Assembly (NCBI RefSeq): GCF_012912005.1
Contig: NZ_JABBEA010000005.1
Location: forward strand, 248,001 to 312,000
Reading direction: 5' to 3'
Source of the DNA: Paenibacillus sp. SZ31
GTDB taxonomy: Bacteria > Bacillota > Bacilli > Paenibacillales > Paenibacillaceae
Length of the DNA stretch: 64,000 bases
In this document: positions 34,269 through 42,899 of the stretch, one piece after another
Numbering within the stretch: the stretch's first letter is position 1
Layout of the letters: the number at the start of each line of letters is the position of its first letter
Translations under genes and position numbers: made by a program
Notes under the pieces: model-generated
The model's database searches: none
What the model saw: only the letters and a program-made list of their open reading frames with translations
Told to the model about the DNA's origin: nothing

Positions 34269-35198
34269 TTAAAGCATTTTTTTCATCTCATAGTACTCGG
34301 CTTTTGTCTCATCGCCGCGCTCCCTATAAAACTGAATCAGAATATTCAGTGCATTGTCAAACTTTATCTCATAAGGTTGCTGTATACTTAACGTCCATGA
34401 ATAAGGCCTATTTTCAAATAACATGCCTTTGTACACTTCCACAAGCTGCTCGAGGCTTTCCATTTTACTCTTATCTTCATTATAACGTTCATTGAAGTAA
34501 TCGAACTCCAACAAATCGACTTTCATGTCTTCGAGGTTGAGACTGATATTCCCGAGTCTGCTCTTGAGCAAATGATGGATTCCAAACGCGTCGAATCGCT
34601 TCTTTAAGTTATATTGTGTCGTATATAAGTTCGCATAACCTTTATCCATCACCAAATCCGGCCATAAGTCATTAATGATTCGTTCTCTAGGCACGGACTT
34701 GCCGTTCATACATAACAAATAGGCGAAAAGCTCTTCTGTTTTTTTGGTTCTCCAATTGTCGTCGATCACTTTCCCGTTTATAGATACGGCAAAATCACCA
34801 AAACACTTTATCTCAACTTGGTGCCCCATACTGCTTTTACTTCTAATCTTCTTTATTTTTTCCACTGTGACATAAAGCTGTTCGAACTTCACCGGCTTAA
34901 CGAGGAAATCCAATGCCTTTGTTTCAAGCGTGTCTGTCACATAGGCATGGTAAGCCGATGTAAAAACAAAATCCATATCCGGTCTTTTTTTGAACATCAT
35001 CCCGAGCAAGGTTATGCCATCGATCTCTGGCATTTCGATATCCAGAAAAGCGAGGTCAGGCTGTATTCTGCTCATTTCATCCAAAGCTATTGCAGGATCT
35101 TCATACATGGCAACAACTTCGACACCCGTAATTTTCTCCAACTTGCTTTTCAAGTTCCGCAGCGCATAATATTCGTCGTCTACAATAATAACTCTCAT
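34269..35198 (-). CDS. Response regulator with BTAD-type output
   Basis: A 309-residue regulator. The receiver domain (1-120) has acidic residues DDE at 7-9, acceptor D53 in LAFLDIEMP and KPVKFEQL. A winged-helix DNA-binding part follows (VEIKCFGDFAVSINGKVIDDNWRTKKTEELFAYLLCMNGKSVPRERIINDLWPD), then a helical BTAD-like bacterial transcriptional activation domain to the end. This resembles SARP-type regulators rather than the usual LytTR or AraC partners. Its ATG overlaps the kinase stop (ATGA). Targets are unknown. The region is more AT-rich than its flanks. Confidence 0.88.
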   Translation of the reverse strand: MRVIIVDDEYYALRNLKSKLEKITGVEVVAMYEDPAIALDEMSRIQPDLAFLDIEMPEIDGITLLGMMFKKRPDMDFVFTSAYHAYVTDTLETKALDFLVKPVKFEQLYVTVEKIKKIRSKSSMGHQVEIKCFGDFAVSINGKVIDDNWRTKKTEELFAYLLCMNGKSVPRERIINDLWPDLVMDKGYANLYTTQYNLKKRFDAFGIHHLLKSRLGNISLNLEDMKVDLLEFDYFNERYNEDKSKMESLEQLVEVYKGMLFENRPYSWTLSIQQPYEIKFDNALNILIQFYRERGDETKAEYYEMKKML

Positions 35199-37018
35199 GG
35201 CTGCTCCTTAATGGGTATATGAAAATGAACCGAAGTTCCTTTACCCTTCTCGCTGACGATTTGAAGCTGTGTTCCATACTCGGCCTTAAGCCTCGCGTTT
35301 ATACTGGCAAGTCCAATACCCTTGCCTTTCGAGTATTCAAGCAGGTTATGTTGGTCCGCGTCTTCAATGCCGACACCGTCGTCTTCTACCGATATGAAGT
35401 AGCTCTGTTCAAGCTTTTTAATCCTGATCTTGACTGTTCCTGCAATGTTCCTTTTACGTATCCCATGTCTTATCGCATTCTCTACCAAGGGTTGAATAAC
35501 GAACCGCGGTACCTTCAACTGAATATCTGAATCAATGTTATAGTGGATACCTATTTTTCCTGGAAACCTGGCTTGCTCAATGCGAACATAAAACTTGATT
35601 GCATCCAGCTCCTCATCGATAGAAATATATCTCTCCGAATTGCTGTAATCGAATATATTCCTGAGATAATGGGATAAATCGTTGACCAAGCTTCCCGCTT
35701 TTTCTTGGTTTTCAGTAATAACTCCTTCGATCACGTTCAACGTATTGTGAATAAAATGTGGGTCCATCTGCGCTCGTATAAAAGCAAGCTCAAACTGCCT
35801 GGATTGTATTTCGGAATTTTCAAACAATGTTTGATTGTATTTCTTCTCTTCATCTAGACTATTGATGATTTCTGCGAGAGATAAGGAAAAAGCAATAGCC
35901 GACACACTAGAAAGAAAAAATATGTAATATACCATAATGTAACTTTGAGGTATTGCTCCGAAAGACATCATATAAAACAGAACTACCGACACAAAGCACA
36001 GGAGCCATGCAGCTATGAGTTGTGGTGAACGCAAGTTTTTGCGCCTGATTCCTCTAATCATAATTATAAAGTACAATACAAACATCATAGCAGATGCGAT
36101 TGCACCCAGTCCCCCCAACTCTTTACTGATGAAAAAAAAGATCAATAGAGTAATGGGGAAGCAAATGATGAGCACCTTCAAACAAGAATCGATCATGGGA
36201 AACTTGGTTTCAGTCTGAAAAATCGCTCTAATGAAAATTGCTATGGAAAGCGACATGAGAATACCGAACCCTGTGGAATATTCCGCAAGCAGGTAAACGT
36301 ATTTGAAGCCCGTGATATTTATAAGTCCGGCTGTCGCTATGTTCCACAACAAAGTAGTGAATACATAGAAACAGGATTTTAAAAACGTTTTGTTTTTTAT
36401 GGATAAGCCCATGATTAGATTATAAAAAAACAATGCCAGCAAAACGCCGAATAAGATGCCACTCGCCCAGACGTTTATCATACTTGTCTTTCTAAAAAGT
36501 TCATCATTTACAATTTGTACAATAAAGTTCTGTCCGTATAACGATTGGCTTGTCATGTATATGTACTGATTAGGATCAAACTGAAGCGGAATTTTGATTG
36601 CTGGGTAGACATAATCGATCTCATCCGAATGGCTCTTATATGCGTACCCGAAATGCTTTGTTATGTAATCGTTACTTGTCGGGAGGTACAACGTTACATC
36701 TTCAAACAGAGGGTTGTTTATTGTGAGGTAATTCAATTCATCCGCGTCATATTGGTTTATTTTTATTTTGAACCATAAGCGAACCGGAGAATAGCCAACT
36801 TTGGAATAGTTTCCAGGTAAAGCTGCGAATTGATCGCTGACTTTAACATCGGACAAGGTCATGTTTCCTAATTTGTCCCGTAGAACTTCCATACGGATAT
36901 CATCTTTAGATTTGTTCACATCCTGAAAGTAAACGACGAAAACGAATCCGGTACAAAGTGATATCGCTAAAAAAATAGTTATTACTTTCATTCTAAATAT
37001 AATGGATTCTGATCTCAT
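35195..37018 (-). CDS. 7TM-DISM sensor histidine kinase
   Basis: A 607-residue kinase. A membrane segment near 10-30 is followed by an extracellular beta-rich 7TMR-DISM sensor domain (about 40-180; VRLWFKIKI, LYLP). Seven membrane helices follow from about 185 to 380. The cytoplasmic LytS/YesM-type kinase core has H421 in RAQMDPHFIHNTLNVI, N-box ENAIRHGI, DDGVGIED and GIGLASINARL. The ATG at 37018 follows GGGGAG by seven bases. It is translationally coupled to the BTAD regulator. DISM sensors often bind carbohydrates or related small ligands; this one is unknown. Confidence 0.9.
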   Translation of the reverse strand: MRSESIIFRMKVITIFLAISLCTGFVFVVYFQDVNKSKDDIRMEVLRDKLGNMTLSDVKVSDQFAALPGNYSKVGYSPVRLWFKIKINQYDADELNYLTINNPLFEDVTLYLPTSNDYITKHFGYAYKSHSDEIDYVYPAIKIPLQFDPNQYIYMTSQSLYGQNFIVQIVNDELFRKTSMINVWASGILFGVLLALFFYNLIMGLSIKNKTFLKSCFYVFTTLLWNIATAGLINITGFKYVYLLAEYSTGFGILMSLSIAIFIRAIFQTETKFPMIDSCLKVLIICFPITLLIFFFISKELGGLGAIASAMMFVLYFIIMIRGIRRKNLRSPQLIAAWLLCFVSVVLFYMMSFGAIPQSYIMVYYIFFLSSVSAIAFSLSLAEIINSLDEEKKYNQTLFENSEIQSRQFELAFIRAQMDPHFIHNTLNVIEGVITENQEKAGSLVNDLSHYLRNIFDYSNSERYISIDEELDAIKFYVRIEQARFPGKIGIHYNIDSDIQLKVPRFVIQPLVENAIRHGIRKRNIAGTVKIRIKKLEQSYFISVEDDGVGIEDADQHNLLEYSKGKGIGLASINARLKAEYGTQLQIVSEKGKGTSVHFHIPIKEQP

Positions 37019-37173
37019 TAACATACTCCCCAGTAAACTCGAACGTTGTCGACTCTTGGAGTAATTTTACCATGGTTCCGTCCATCCTTCAAAAAGATTA
37101 TATAACTTTGGTTATCGTATTTAATTGGAGACACATGAATTCGACTCTTACTAGACGCTATTCGATAACACAC

Positions 37174-37217
37174 AAAAAAACGGACACCGATCTGTGGAGA
37201 TCAGCGTCCGTTTTTTT
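37174..37217 (-). terminator. Terminator after the NmrA-type gene
   Basis: A stem of about 17 pairs built on AACGGAC and AGATC with complements is flanked by seven A on one side and seven T on the other, so it can work in both directions. Confidence 0.88.
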
Positions 37218-37242
37218 GTTCAATATTATGATTTGAAAGATA

Positions 37243-37884
37243 TTACTTCGCTTCGCCAACAACGGTAAAGCGCTCATTTTTGTGTTGGGGGTTCTCGATC
37301 TCGTCAACCAAAGCAATCGCATAGTCAGCATAACTGATGTAGCTGTTGCCTTCACTGTTGACCAGAAGAACATCATTGCCTGCTTGATATTTACCTGTGC
37401 GTACGCCTTCCGGATTGAAGAATCCAGCTGGGCTCAGGAATGTCCATTGAATACCAGAGGATGCTTGCAGATCCTGCAAGTTTTGGCCTTGGTTCGTTGC
37501 TGTCGCTTTGTAAGCATCCGGGAATCCTGGGGATTCAAAGACACGTAATGTCTTGGACTCGTCTGTGAACAGGCTTCCTGCTCCACCCACGACGATCAAA
37601 CGAGTGTTTGGTGCATCCTTCAGGATGTTGATTAACGCTTGTCCCACTTCCACATGCAGGTTTTCTTTACCCGCTGGAGCACCAAATGCATTTACAACCA
37701 CATCGAACGCCTTAAGATCTTCAGCTGTAAGATCGAATACATCTTTCTCCAGCGTATTCAAGCTTTTATCTTCCAATTTGGATGCATTACGAACGATTGC
37801 CGTTACTTTATGCCCTCTGTCTGCTGCTTCTTTCAAAATTACACTTCCTGCTTTGCCTGTTGCACCAATGATTGCGATGTTCAT
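37243..37884 (-). CDS. NAD(P)-binding oxidoreductase-like protein (NmrA/YwnB type)
   Basis: A 213-residue atypical short-chain dehydrogenase-like protein. The Rossmann motif GATGKAGSVILKEAADRGHKVTAIVR is at the N-terminus, followed by VVNAFGAP, VVGGAGSLF and FLSPAGFFNPEG. The catalytic YxxxK of classical SDRs is not evident, so it may be a reductase of small substrates or a sensor of cofactor state. The ATG at 37884 lies six bases after GGAGAG; an ATG three bases earlier is too close. It stands alone. Confidence 0.85.
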   Translation of the reverse strand: MNIAIIGATGKAGSVILKEAADRGHKVTAIVRNASKLEDKSLNTLEKDVFDLTAEDLKAFDVVVNAFGAPAGKENLHVEVGQALINILKDAPNTRLIVVGGAGSLFTDESKTLRVFESPGFPDAYKATATNQGQNLQDLQASSGIQWTFLSPAGFFNPEGVRTGKYQAGNDVLLVNSEGNSYISYADYAIALVDEIENPQHKNERFTVVGEAK

Positions 37885-37989
37885 CATGATCTCTCCTTTA
37901 AATTATCGATATTGTTTATGTTCAAACCTCATATTGTAACTATAGTTGTTACAACTAACTTTGTCAACCATGTAACATTCCATAAACAT

Positions 37990-38040
37990 AAAAAAGCCCC
38001 TGATATCATGCCCGTGCTAAACGGGTACAATTCAGAGGCT
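37990..38040 (-). terminator. Terminator after the A-type carrier gene
   Basis: On the minus strand AGCCTCTGA pairs with CAGGGGCT, with an inner CCCGT/ACGGG pair, followed by TTTTTT. Confidence 0.82.
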
Positions 38041-38108
38041 ATCTATTAAAGGGACTGCAACTGCTTTATTTTAGATCATCATCAGAAACCGCTATACAAC
38101 TCAGTCTC

Positions 38109-38465
38109 TTAACAATCTTTATCTGGTACACCCGCTTCTTCCTTCGTACGGAAAGAAGATCCACAGCCACAAGTCGCTACCGCGTTCGGATTATGGATGG
38201 TGAACCCACCCGTCATACCGGACTCTTCAAAATCAATTTCGAGACCATCCAGGTATTTCAGGTTTTCTTTCTCGACTACAACCTTCATACTCTGAATATC
38301 CATATACAGGTCCTCATCGGACTCTTTATCGTCAAAGCCCATGGCGTACGAAAATCCGGTACAACCGCCCGGTGCTACGCCAAGACGCAGGAACATACCA
38401 GGTGTCTCTTGCTGTGCAAGCATCTCTTTCAATCTGTCAGCAGCCGTTTCGCTGATGTTAATCAT
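38109..38465 (-). CDS. yutM: A-type Fe-S carrier (HesB/IscA family)
   Basis: A 118-residue iron-sulphur carrier that hands clusters to target proteins. The family ligands are the Cys in GGCTGFSYAM near residue 35 and the paired Cys in ATCGCGSSF near 100-102. Length and pattern match Bacillus YutM (SufA/ErpA type). A good ribosome site GGAG is before the ATG. The scaffold gene yutI lies 3 kb to the right, as in the Bacillus yut region. Either carrier or ErpA-like role fits. Confidence 0.9.
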   Translation of the reverse strand: MINISETAADRLKEMLAQQETPGMFLRLGVAPGGCTGFSYAMGFDDKESDEDLYMDIQSMKVVVEKENLKYLDGLEIDFEESGMTGGFTIHNPNAVATCGCGSSFRTKEEAGVPDKDC

Positions 38466-38584
38466 GCCAGGTCACTCTCCTTTTCATTAACTCTTCTTTA
38501 AATTATACTCCACCCCGTCAAGGGTCTCAAGTCATGTTTGCCTCTTTCCGCGTTCCCCCTGAACTCCTTTTTCTTCCCAGTGTA

Positions 38585-38613
38585 TTGAACCCCCGCGACA
38601 CGAGGTTTATAAT
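38585..38613 (+). promoter_or_regulatory. Promoter-like element far upstream of mqnE
   Basis: TTGAAC (38585-38590) and TATAAT (38608-38613) are separated by 17 bp. The predicted leader before the mqnE ATG would be about 290 bases. It contains a TGCAGC/GCTGCA dyad near 38776-38791 but no clear riboswitch or gene. The gap 38466-38909 is otherwise empty. Confidence 0.5.
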
Positions 38614-38909
38614 GAATAGGTGGTCGCACTGAAATGTCGATATTTTGTCATGACTTATTCAGACGATGGTCATAATTGGAGTTGTAATTTTTTTCACATT
38701 TCGAGACTGTTACGCAGTCCCCAATGCATATATGAGTCAACAGACTCCATTTTCTGAAAAAATTTAGCTTTCATATGCAGCACACGCTGCACCGGGTAAA
38801 TAAGAGTTAGTCCAATAAGAAAGCGGCAGATGACCGCATCTTTGCTATGTAGTTCTGTATGCAGATCCTACACACAACTCAATTCCGGTTAAGAACAGGA
38901 GGAAACAGT

Positions 38910-40016
38910 ATGTCTACATTGGTAACACCGTTCACAGACAAAAGAATGGCTGAAATCGTTGAGAAAGTGCAGAACGGCGTAAGGCTGAGCGTAGAAGACG
39001 GCGTATATCTGTATGAAACAGATGATCTGCTGACTTTGGGCCAGTTGGCCAATGAGGCCAACCTGCGGAAGAATGGTAAGAAAGTGTATTTCATCGAAAA
39101 CATGAGTCTTTACTTTACGAACGTATGCGAAGCCCGCTGCGCTTTTTGTAATTTCCGCAAAGACCAGGGTGAAGATGGTTCTTATACGTTGTCCGGTCAG
39201 GAAATGATTGATTATGTGGAACAGCATATTCATCCAGGCGTACGAGAGTTCCATATTGTAGGCGGACATAATAACCATGTTCCTTTTCAGTATTATGTCG
39301 ATTCCCTGCGTGCTTTAAACGAGAAATATCCGGATGTTACGCTGAAAGCCTACACGGCAGCCGAGATTGATTTCTTCACTCGCATCAGCGGACTCAGTAT
39401 TAAGGAAGTTCTACAGGAGCTGCAAAAAGCAGGTCTGAAAACATTGACTGGCGGCGGCGCTGAGATTTTGTCGGATGAATATCGCAAAAAAATGCGTGTG
39501 GACAAAGCGAACGTGGATCGTTATCTTGAGGTGCACCGCACAGCTCATAACCTGGGCATGCGTACACATACTACGATGTTGTATGGATCGATTGAATCCT
39601 ATGAGGACCGCGTTAACCATATGGCGCAGATTCGTGAATTGCAAGACGAGACGAACGGATTCATGGTCTTTATCCCGCTTTCCATGCAGCCAAAAAGTAA
39701 AAACGCGAGCATTATGCGTCGTAACTCGGCCTATGAAGATCTCAAAACAATTGCGATCAGCCGTTTGATGCTGGATAACATTGATCATATCAAAGCCTAC
39801 TTCATTAACATCGGCCCTCAGCTGGCTCAAGTTGCCCTTGGATTCGGTGCTTCGGATGCACACGGCACGATTGTTCGCGAACGGATCAGTCATGCAGCAG
39901 GTGCACTAACGCCTGAAGGCCTCACCCGTAAAGAGCTCATTTGGCTAATTAAGGGTGCAGGACGTATTCCGGTAGAACGTGATACGTTCTACAATGAAAT
40001 CCAAGTGTACGAATAG
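38910..40016 (+). CDS. mqnE: Aminofutalosine synthase MqnE (radical SAM)
   Basis: A 368-residue radical SAM enzyme that joins SAM-derived adenosyl radical to 3-enolpyruvylbenzoate to give aminofutalosine, early in the futalosine route to menaquinone. The cluster Cys residues are C73, C77 and C80 in CEARCAFC. VGGHNNHVPFQYYVD and TGGGAEILSDEYRKKM are MqnE-type. The ATG at 38910 follows AGGAGG. No other mqn gene is in the window. It shares the neighbourhood with NDH-2-type genes that use the quinone. Distinguishing it from MqnC rests on the N-terminal pattern; I favour MqnE. Confidence 0.9.
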   Translation: MSTLVTPFTDKRMAEIVEKVQNGVRLSVEDGVYLYETDDLLTLGQLANEANLRKNGKKVYFIENMSLYFTNVCEARCAFCNFRKDQGEDGSYTLSGQEMIDYVEQHIHPGVREFHIVGGHNNHVPFQYYVDSLRALNEKYPDVTLKAYTAAEIDFFTRISGLSIKEVLQELQKAGLKTLTGGGAEILSDEYRKKMRVDKANVDRYLEVHRTAHNLGMRTHTTMLYGSIESYEDRVNHMAQIRELQDETNGFMVFIPLSMQPKSKNASIMRRNSAYEDLKTIAISRLMLDNIDHIKAYFINIGPQLAQVALGFGASDAHGTIVRERISHAAGALTPEGLTRKELIWLIKGAGRIPVERDTFYNEIQVYE

Positions 40017-40170
40017 TATATTAACAGCATCTAAAACTAATATTGCACAGCATCACTCCAGGACGCTACTTTCATTATAGGGAGACGTTTGAATTCGAGT
40101 GGTGCCAACTGCTGAAGTATACCTTCAATTTTCAATTCCTATTTTTCAATTATTCAAATCCAAACAAAAG

Positions 40171-40200
40171 GAGCAGCTATGTTATTGCATAGCTGCTCCA
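40171..40200. repeat. 12-bp perfect hairpin before yutJ
   Basis: GGAGCAGCTATG and CATAGCTGCTCC enclose a 6-base loop. A second short CCCA/TGGG hairpin follows at about 40211-40224. On the plus strand no T-run follows; on the minus strand TTTTGTTT does. It lies 50 bases before the yutJ start. Confidence 0.6.
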
Positions 40201-40250
40201 CAGGTTACAGCCCCATTTCAGTGGGACTGATGCAGAAAGGAAGCCGAGTC

Positions 40251-41312
40251 ATGAAAAATTTCGTCATTCTTGGAGGCGGCTATGGCGGCCTCACCATCAT
40301 CAAGGAACTTCTGGAAGGCAAAATTCCATCCGATACACAAATTATTTTGGTGGACCGCAGCCCCTTTCAGGGATTAAAGACAGAATATTACGCACTCGCA
40401 GCAGGAACCGTATCTGATTACGACCTGCGTATCCAATTTCCAGTGAGCGATAAAGTCACTTACCGTTATGGAGAAGTTACTTCGATTGACCTGGAACAGC
40501 GTCAGATTGAATTTGAAGGCCAAAACCCGCTCGTGTACGACAAACTTGTCATTGGACTTGGTTGTACAGACCGTTTCCACAATACACCAGGCGCCGAAGA
40601 CTACAGCTGTACCATTCAGAGCTTTAGCAAAACACGCGAGACCTACCTTCGCCTTAATGAAGTCAAAGCCTATGGCAATGTGCATATCGTAGGCGGCGGA
40701 TTAAGTGGTGTCGAGATGGCAGCCGAACTACGTGAGAGCAGACCGGATCTGAACATCAGCATTTTGGATCGTGGTGAACGTGTATTATCCGCTTTCCCGC
40801 AACGTCTGTCCGTGTATGTGCATGAATGGTTCAACGAACATCAGGTAGAGACACGCGGGCATATCGCCATTTCACGCGTTGAACCGAATGCGATCTTTAA
40901 TCGGGATGAACAGATCCTAACAGATGCTGTCGTGTGGACTGCAGGTATTCAGCCCGTAAAAGTGGTACAGGATCTGGACGTAACCAAAGACCCTCAAGGT
41001 CGTGTCGTCCTGAATGAATACTACCAAATTCCGGAATATACCGATGTATATGTCGTTGGTGACTGTGCGAGTGTCCCTTATGCACCTAGCGGTCAAGCTG
41101 CCGAAGTGCAGGGTGAGCAGATCGCCCATATTCAGCATGCCCTCTGGAAAGGCGAAAAGCCCAATCCACATCCACTCAAGCTTCGTGGCACACTCGGTGC
41201 ACTCGGCAAGAAGTCTGGGTTCGGGCTGATGGGCAAAACGTCTATGATGGGACGCGTACCTCGGATTTTGAAAAGTGGTGTGCTCTGGATGTCCAAGCGC
41301 CATCTCGGTTAG
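40251..41312 (+). CDS. yutJ: NDH-2-like flavoprotein YutJ
   Basis: A 353-residue pyridine-nucleotide-disulphide-oxidoreductase-fold protein like Bacillus YutJ. FAD motif LGGGYGGLTIIKELL is at the N-terminus, VHIVGGGLSGVEMAAEL near 145 is the NAD(P)H site, and VYVVGDCASVPYAPSG near 265 contacts FAD. It is shorter than ndh at 21598 and lacks the same quinone-site sequence, so the acceptor is uncertain. The ATG at 40251 follows AAAGGAAG by seven bases. Its stop codon overlaps the stop of yuzB on the other strand. Gene order yutJ-yuzB-yutI is as in Bacillus. Confidence 0.85.
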   Translation: MKNFVILGGGYGGLTIIKELLEGKIPSDTQIILVDRSPFQGLKTEYYALAAGTVSDYDLRIQFPVSDKVTYRYGEVTSIDLEQRQIEFEGQNPLVYDKLVIGLGCTDRFHNTPGAEDYSCTIQSFSKTRETYLRLNEVKAYGNVHIVGGGLSGVEMAAELRESRPDLNISILDRGERVLSAFPQRLSVYVHEWFNEHQVETRGHIAISRVEPNAIFNRDEQILTDAVVWTAGIQPVKVVQDLDVTKDPQGRVVLNEYYQIPEYTDVYVVGDCASVPYAPSGQAAEVQGEQIAHIQHALWKGEKPNPHPLKLRGTLGALGKKSGFGLMGKTSMMGRVPRILKSGVLWMSKRHLG

Positions 41313-41563
41313 TCGAGATCGAGCTCGTCCCAGGCATCGGCTTCGGAAACTTTGGCCAGAATGGCGTTATATAGATCTTCCACTTTGTCTGTGATGACAA
41401 CTTCGCCATTCACCAGTGCAAATGGAGTCATAGAACATTGGCCGCAGTTGGTGAGGCAGCCGTATTCAATCACATCATAGTCTGGATTTTCTTCCAGTTG
41501 ATCCATGACTTCATCTGTGCCAAAATGCATATTATTGGCACAAAATTCAATAATCGGTCTCAT
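41309..41563 (-). CDS. yuzB: YuzB-family protein (DUF1450)
   Basis: An 84-residue protein of the YuzB/DUF1450 family. The conserved Cys pattern is FCANN near 7-11 and YGCLTNCGQC near 34-43, which could hold an Fe-S cluster or act in redox chemistry. It shares a divergent start region with the Fe-S scaffold gene yutI and a stop-codon overlap with yutJ, so an Fe-S or redox link is plausible but unproved. Confidence 0.88.
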   Translation of the reverse strand: MRPIIEFCANNMHFGTDEVMDQLEENPDYDVIEYGCLTNCGQCSMTPFALVNGEVVITDKVEDLYNAILAKVSEADAWDELDLD

Positions 41564-41643
41564 GTAGGTTCACCTGCTTTGTTTGACCATTTTAATTTGT
41601 GGCCATTTGTAATATAATATAGGAAGGAAAGGAGTTGAACAAT

Positions 41644-41889
41644 ATGAGCGAAAACGCACAAAGCACCATGTATGATGAGGTATCTGATGTGCTTGATAAA
41701 CTTCGTCCGTTCCTGCAGCGCGATGGCGGTGACGTGGAACTGGTCGACGTGGAGGACGGCATCATTAAGCTGAAACTGGTCGGTGCCTGCGGCAGTTGCC
41801 CAAGCTCCACCATTACCTTAAAAGCCGGGATTGAACGCGCCCTTCTCGAAGAAGTTGAGGGTGTACAAGAAGTCGTACAAGTATTCTAA
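41644..41889 (+). CDS. yutI: NifU-like Fe-S scaffold (YutI)
   Basis: An 81-residue NifU C-terminal-type domain. The cluster-binding CxxC is in [37 protein letters not shown] is typical. It builds or carries Fe-S clusters in the cytosol. The ATG at 41644 lies nine bases after AAAGGAG; the TTG at 41635 is too close to it. Confidence 0.93.
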   Translation: MSENAQSTMYDEVSDVLDKLRPFLQRDGGDVELVDVEDGIIKLKLVGACGSCPSSTITLKAGIERALLEEVEGVQEVVQVF

Positions 41890-41913
41890 TCAATCCTTCA
41901 CGAAATAAACCTC

Positions 41914-41955
41914 AAGAGCCTTTCGCTTCGCATGAAGCGGAGGGCTCTTTTTTTG
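41914..41955 (+). terminator. yutI terminator
   Basis: AGAGCC pairs with GGCTCT around a CGCTTC/GAAGCG stem, followed by seven T. Confidence 0.88.
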
Positions 41956-42026
41956 TGTGCATATGCAGAGAGTCCATTTCTCACTGTCACCTTGACCAGT
42001 TTTCTACGTACAATCCTCAACTCACC

Positions 42027-42812
42027 TTAAGTATCCTCGCGCTGTATGGTTGGACGAATCGGATCAAGTCCTCCAGATACATCCATAATGTTACCTGTTA
42101 TAAAATCGGAATGATCAAGGCACAGATACGTAATGACTCGTGCAATATCTTCACCGCTGCCTGGACGCCCTCTTGGCGTTTCCTCGTCGGTTATGCCTGC
42201 CATCTCATCAATCGTTTTCTCTTTGTTCGCACCACGAATGTCTCCTGGGCATACCATGTTAACCGTAATTCCATAAGGAGCTTCTTCAACCGCGAGTGTC
42301 TTCGTAAAAGATACCAGACCTACCTTCGCAGCCGCATATACGGCGCGATGAGGCCAAGATCTCGCTTCTCCAGCATGACTGAAGCCAAAATGGATAATGC
42401 GTCCCCATTGCTTGCGTCTCATCTCCGGCAACACACGTTGATCGAGCAACATCGGTCCCAGCAGGTTTCCCTGCACAAGCATCTGAACCTCATCTTCAGC
42501 ATAATCCGCAAATAATCGACGCTCACGGACAAATGGCCCTGCGTTATTCACCAAAATATCAATGCTACCCAGCTTGTCTTCCACTTGTTCAACCAATGAA
42601 GCAATATCTTCCACCTTGGATATATCCGCCTGGATGGCAATGCACCGCACACCCTTGGCTGTAATCTGAGCCCTTAAAGCCTCAGCTTCTGTTCTGCTGT
42701 GTACATAGTTGAGGGCAATATGACACCCTTGATCTGCCAGACTGAGGGCCGTCATTTTACCAAGACCTTTGGCACTTCCCGTTATGAGGGCAATCTTTCC
42801 CTTCACGTTCAT
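42027..42812 (-). CDS. Short-chain dehydrogenase/reductase (FabG-like)
   Basis: A 261-residue classical SDR. The cofactor motif TGSAKGLGKMTA is near residue 10, NNAGP near 88, and the active site has a Ser in FGFSHAGEA and YAAAKVGLVSFTK near 155-160. PHRAVYAAAK and the C-terminal ITGNIMDVSGGLDP fit FabG-like enzymes that reduce 3-oxo groups. The substrate is unknown. The ATG at 42812 follows an AGAGGGGG run very closely; a TTG at 42824 is the alternative. Its 5' end lies against a truncated DUF2167 gene on the other strand. Confidence 0.85.
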   Translation of the reverse strand: MNVKGKIALITGSAKGLGKMTALSLADQGCHIALNYVHSRTEAEALRAQITAKGVRCIAIQADISKVEDIASLVEQVEDKLGSIDILVNNAGPFVRERRLFADYAEDEVQMLVQGNLLGPMLLDQRVLPEMRRKQWGRIIHFGFSHAGEARSWPHRAVYAAAKVGLVSFTKTLAVEEAPYGITVNMVCPGDIRGANKEKTIDEMAGITDEETPRGRPGSGEDIARVITYLCLDHSDFITGNIMDVSGGLDPIRPTIQREDT

Positions 42813-42899
42813 CCCCCTCTTCAAAGAGCAGTCACTATCCAGTATAAAAGATTTATCCTCCTCCTACAACTCGCTTATCTATAAGGAATCATCAACCTG

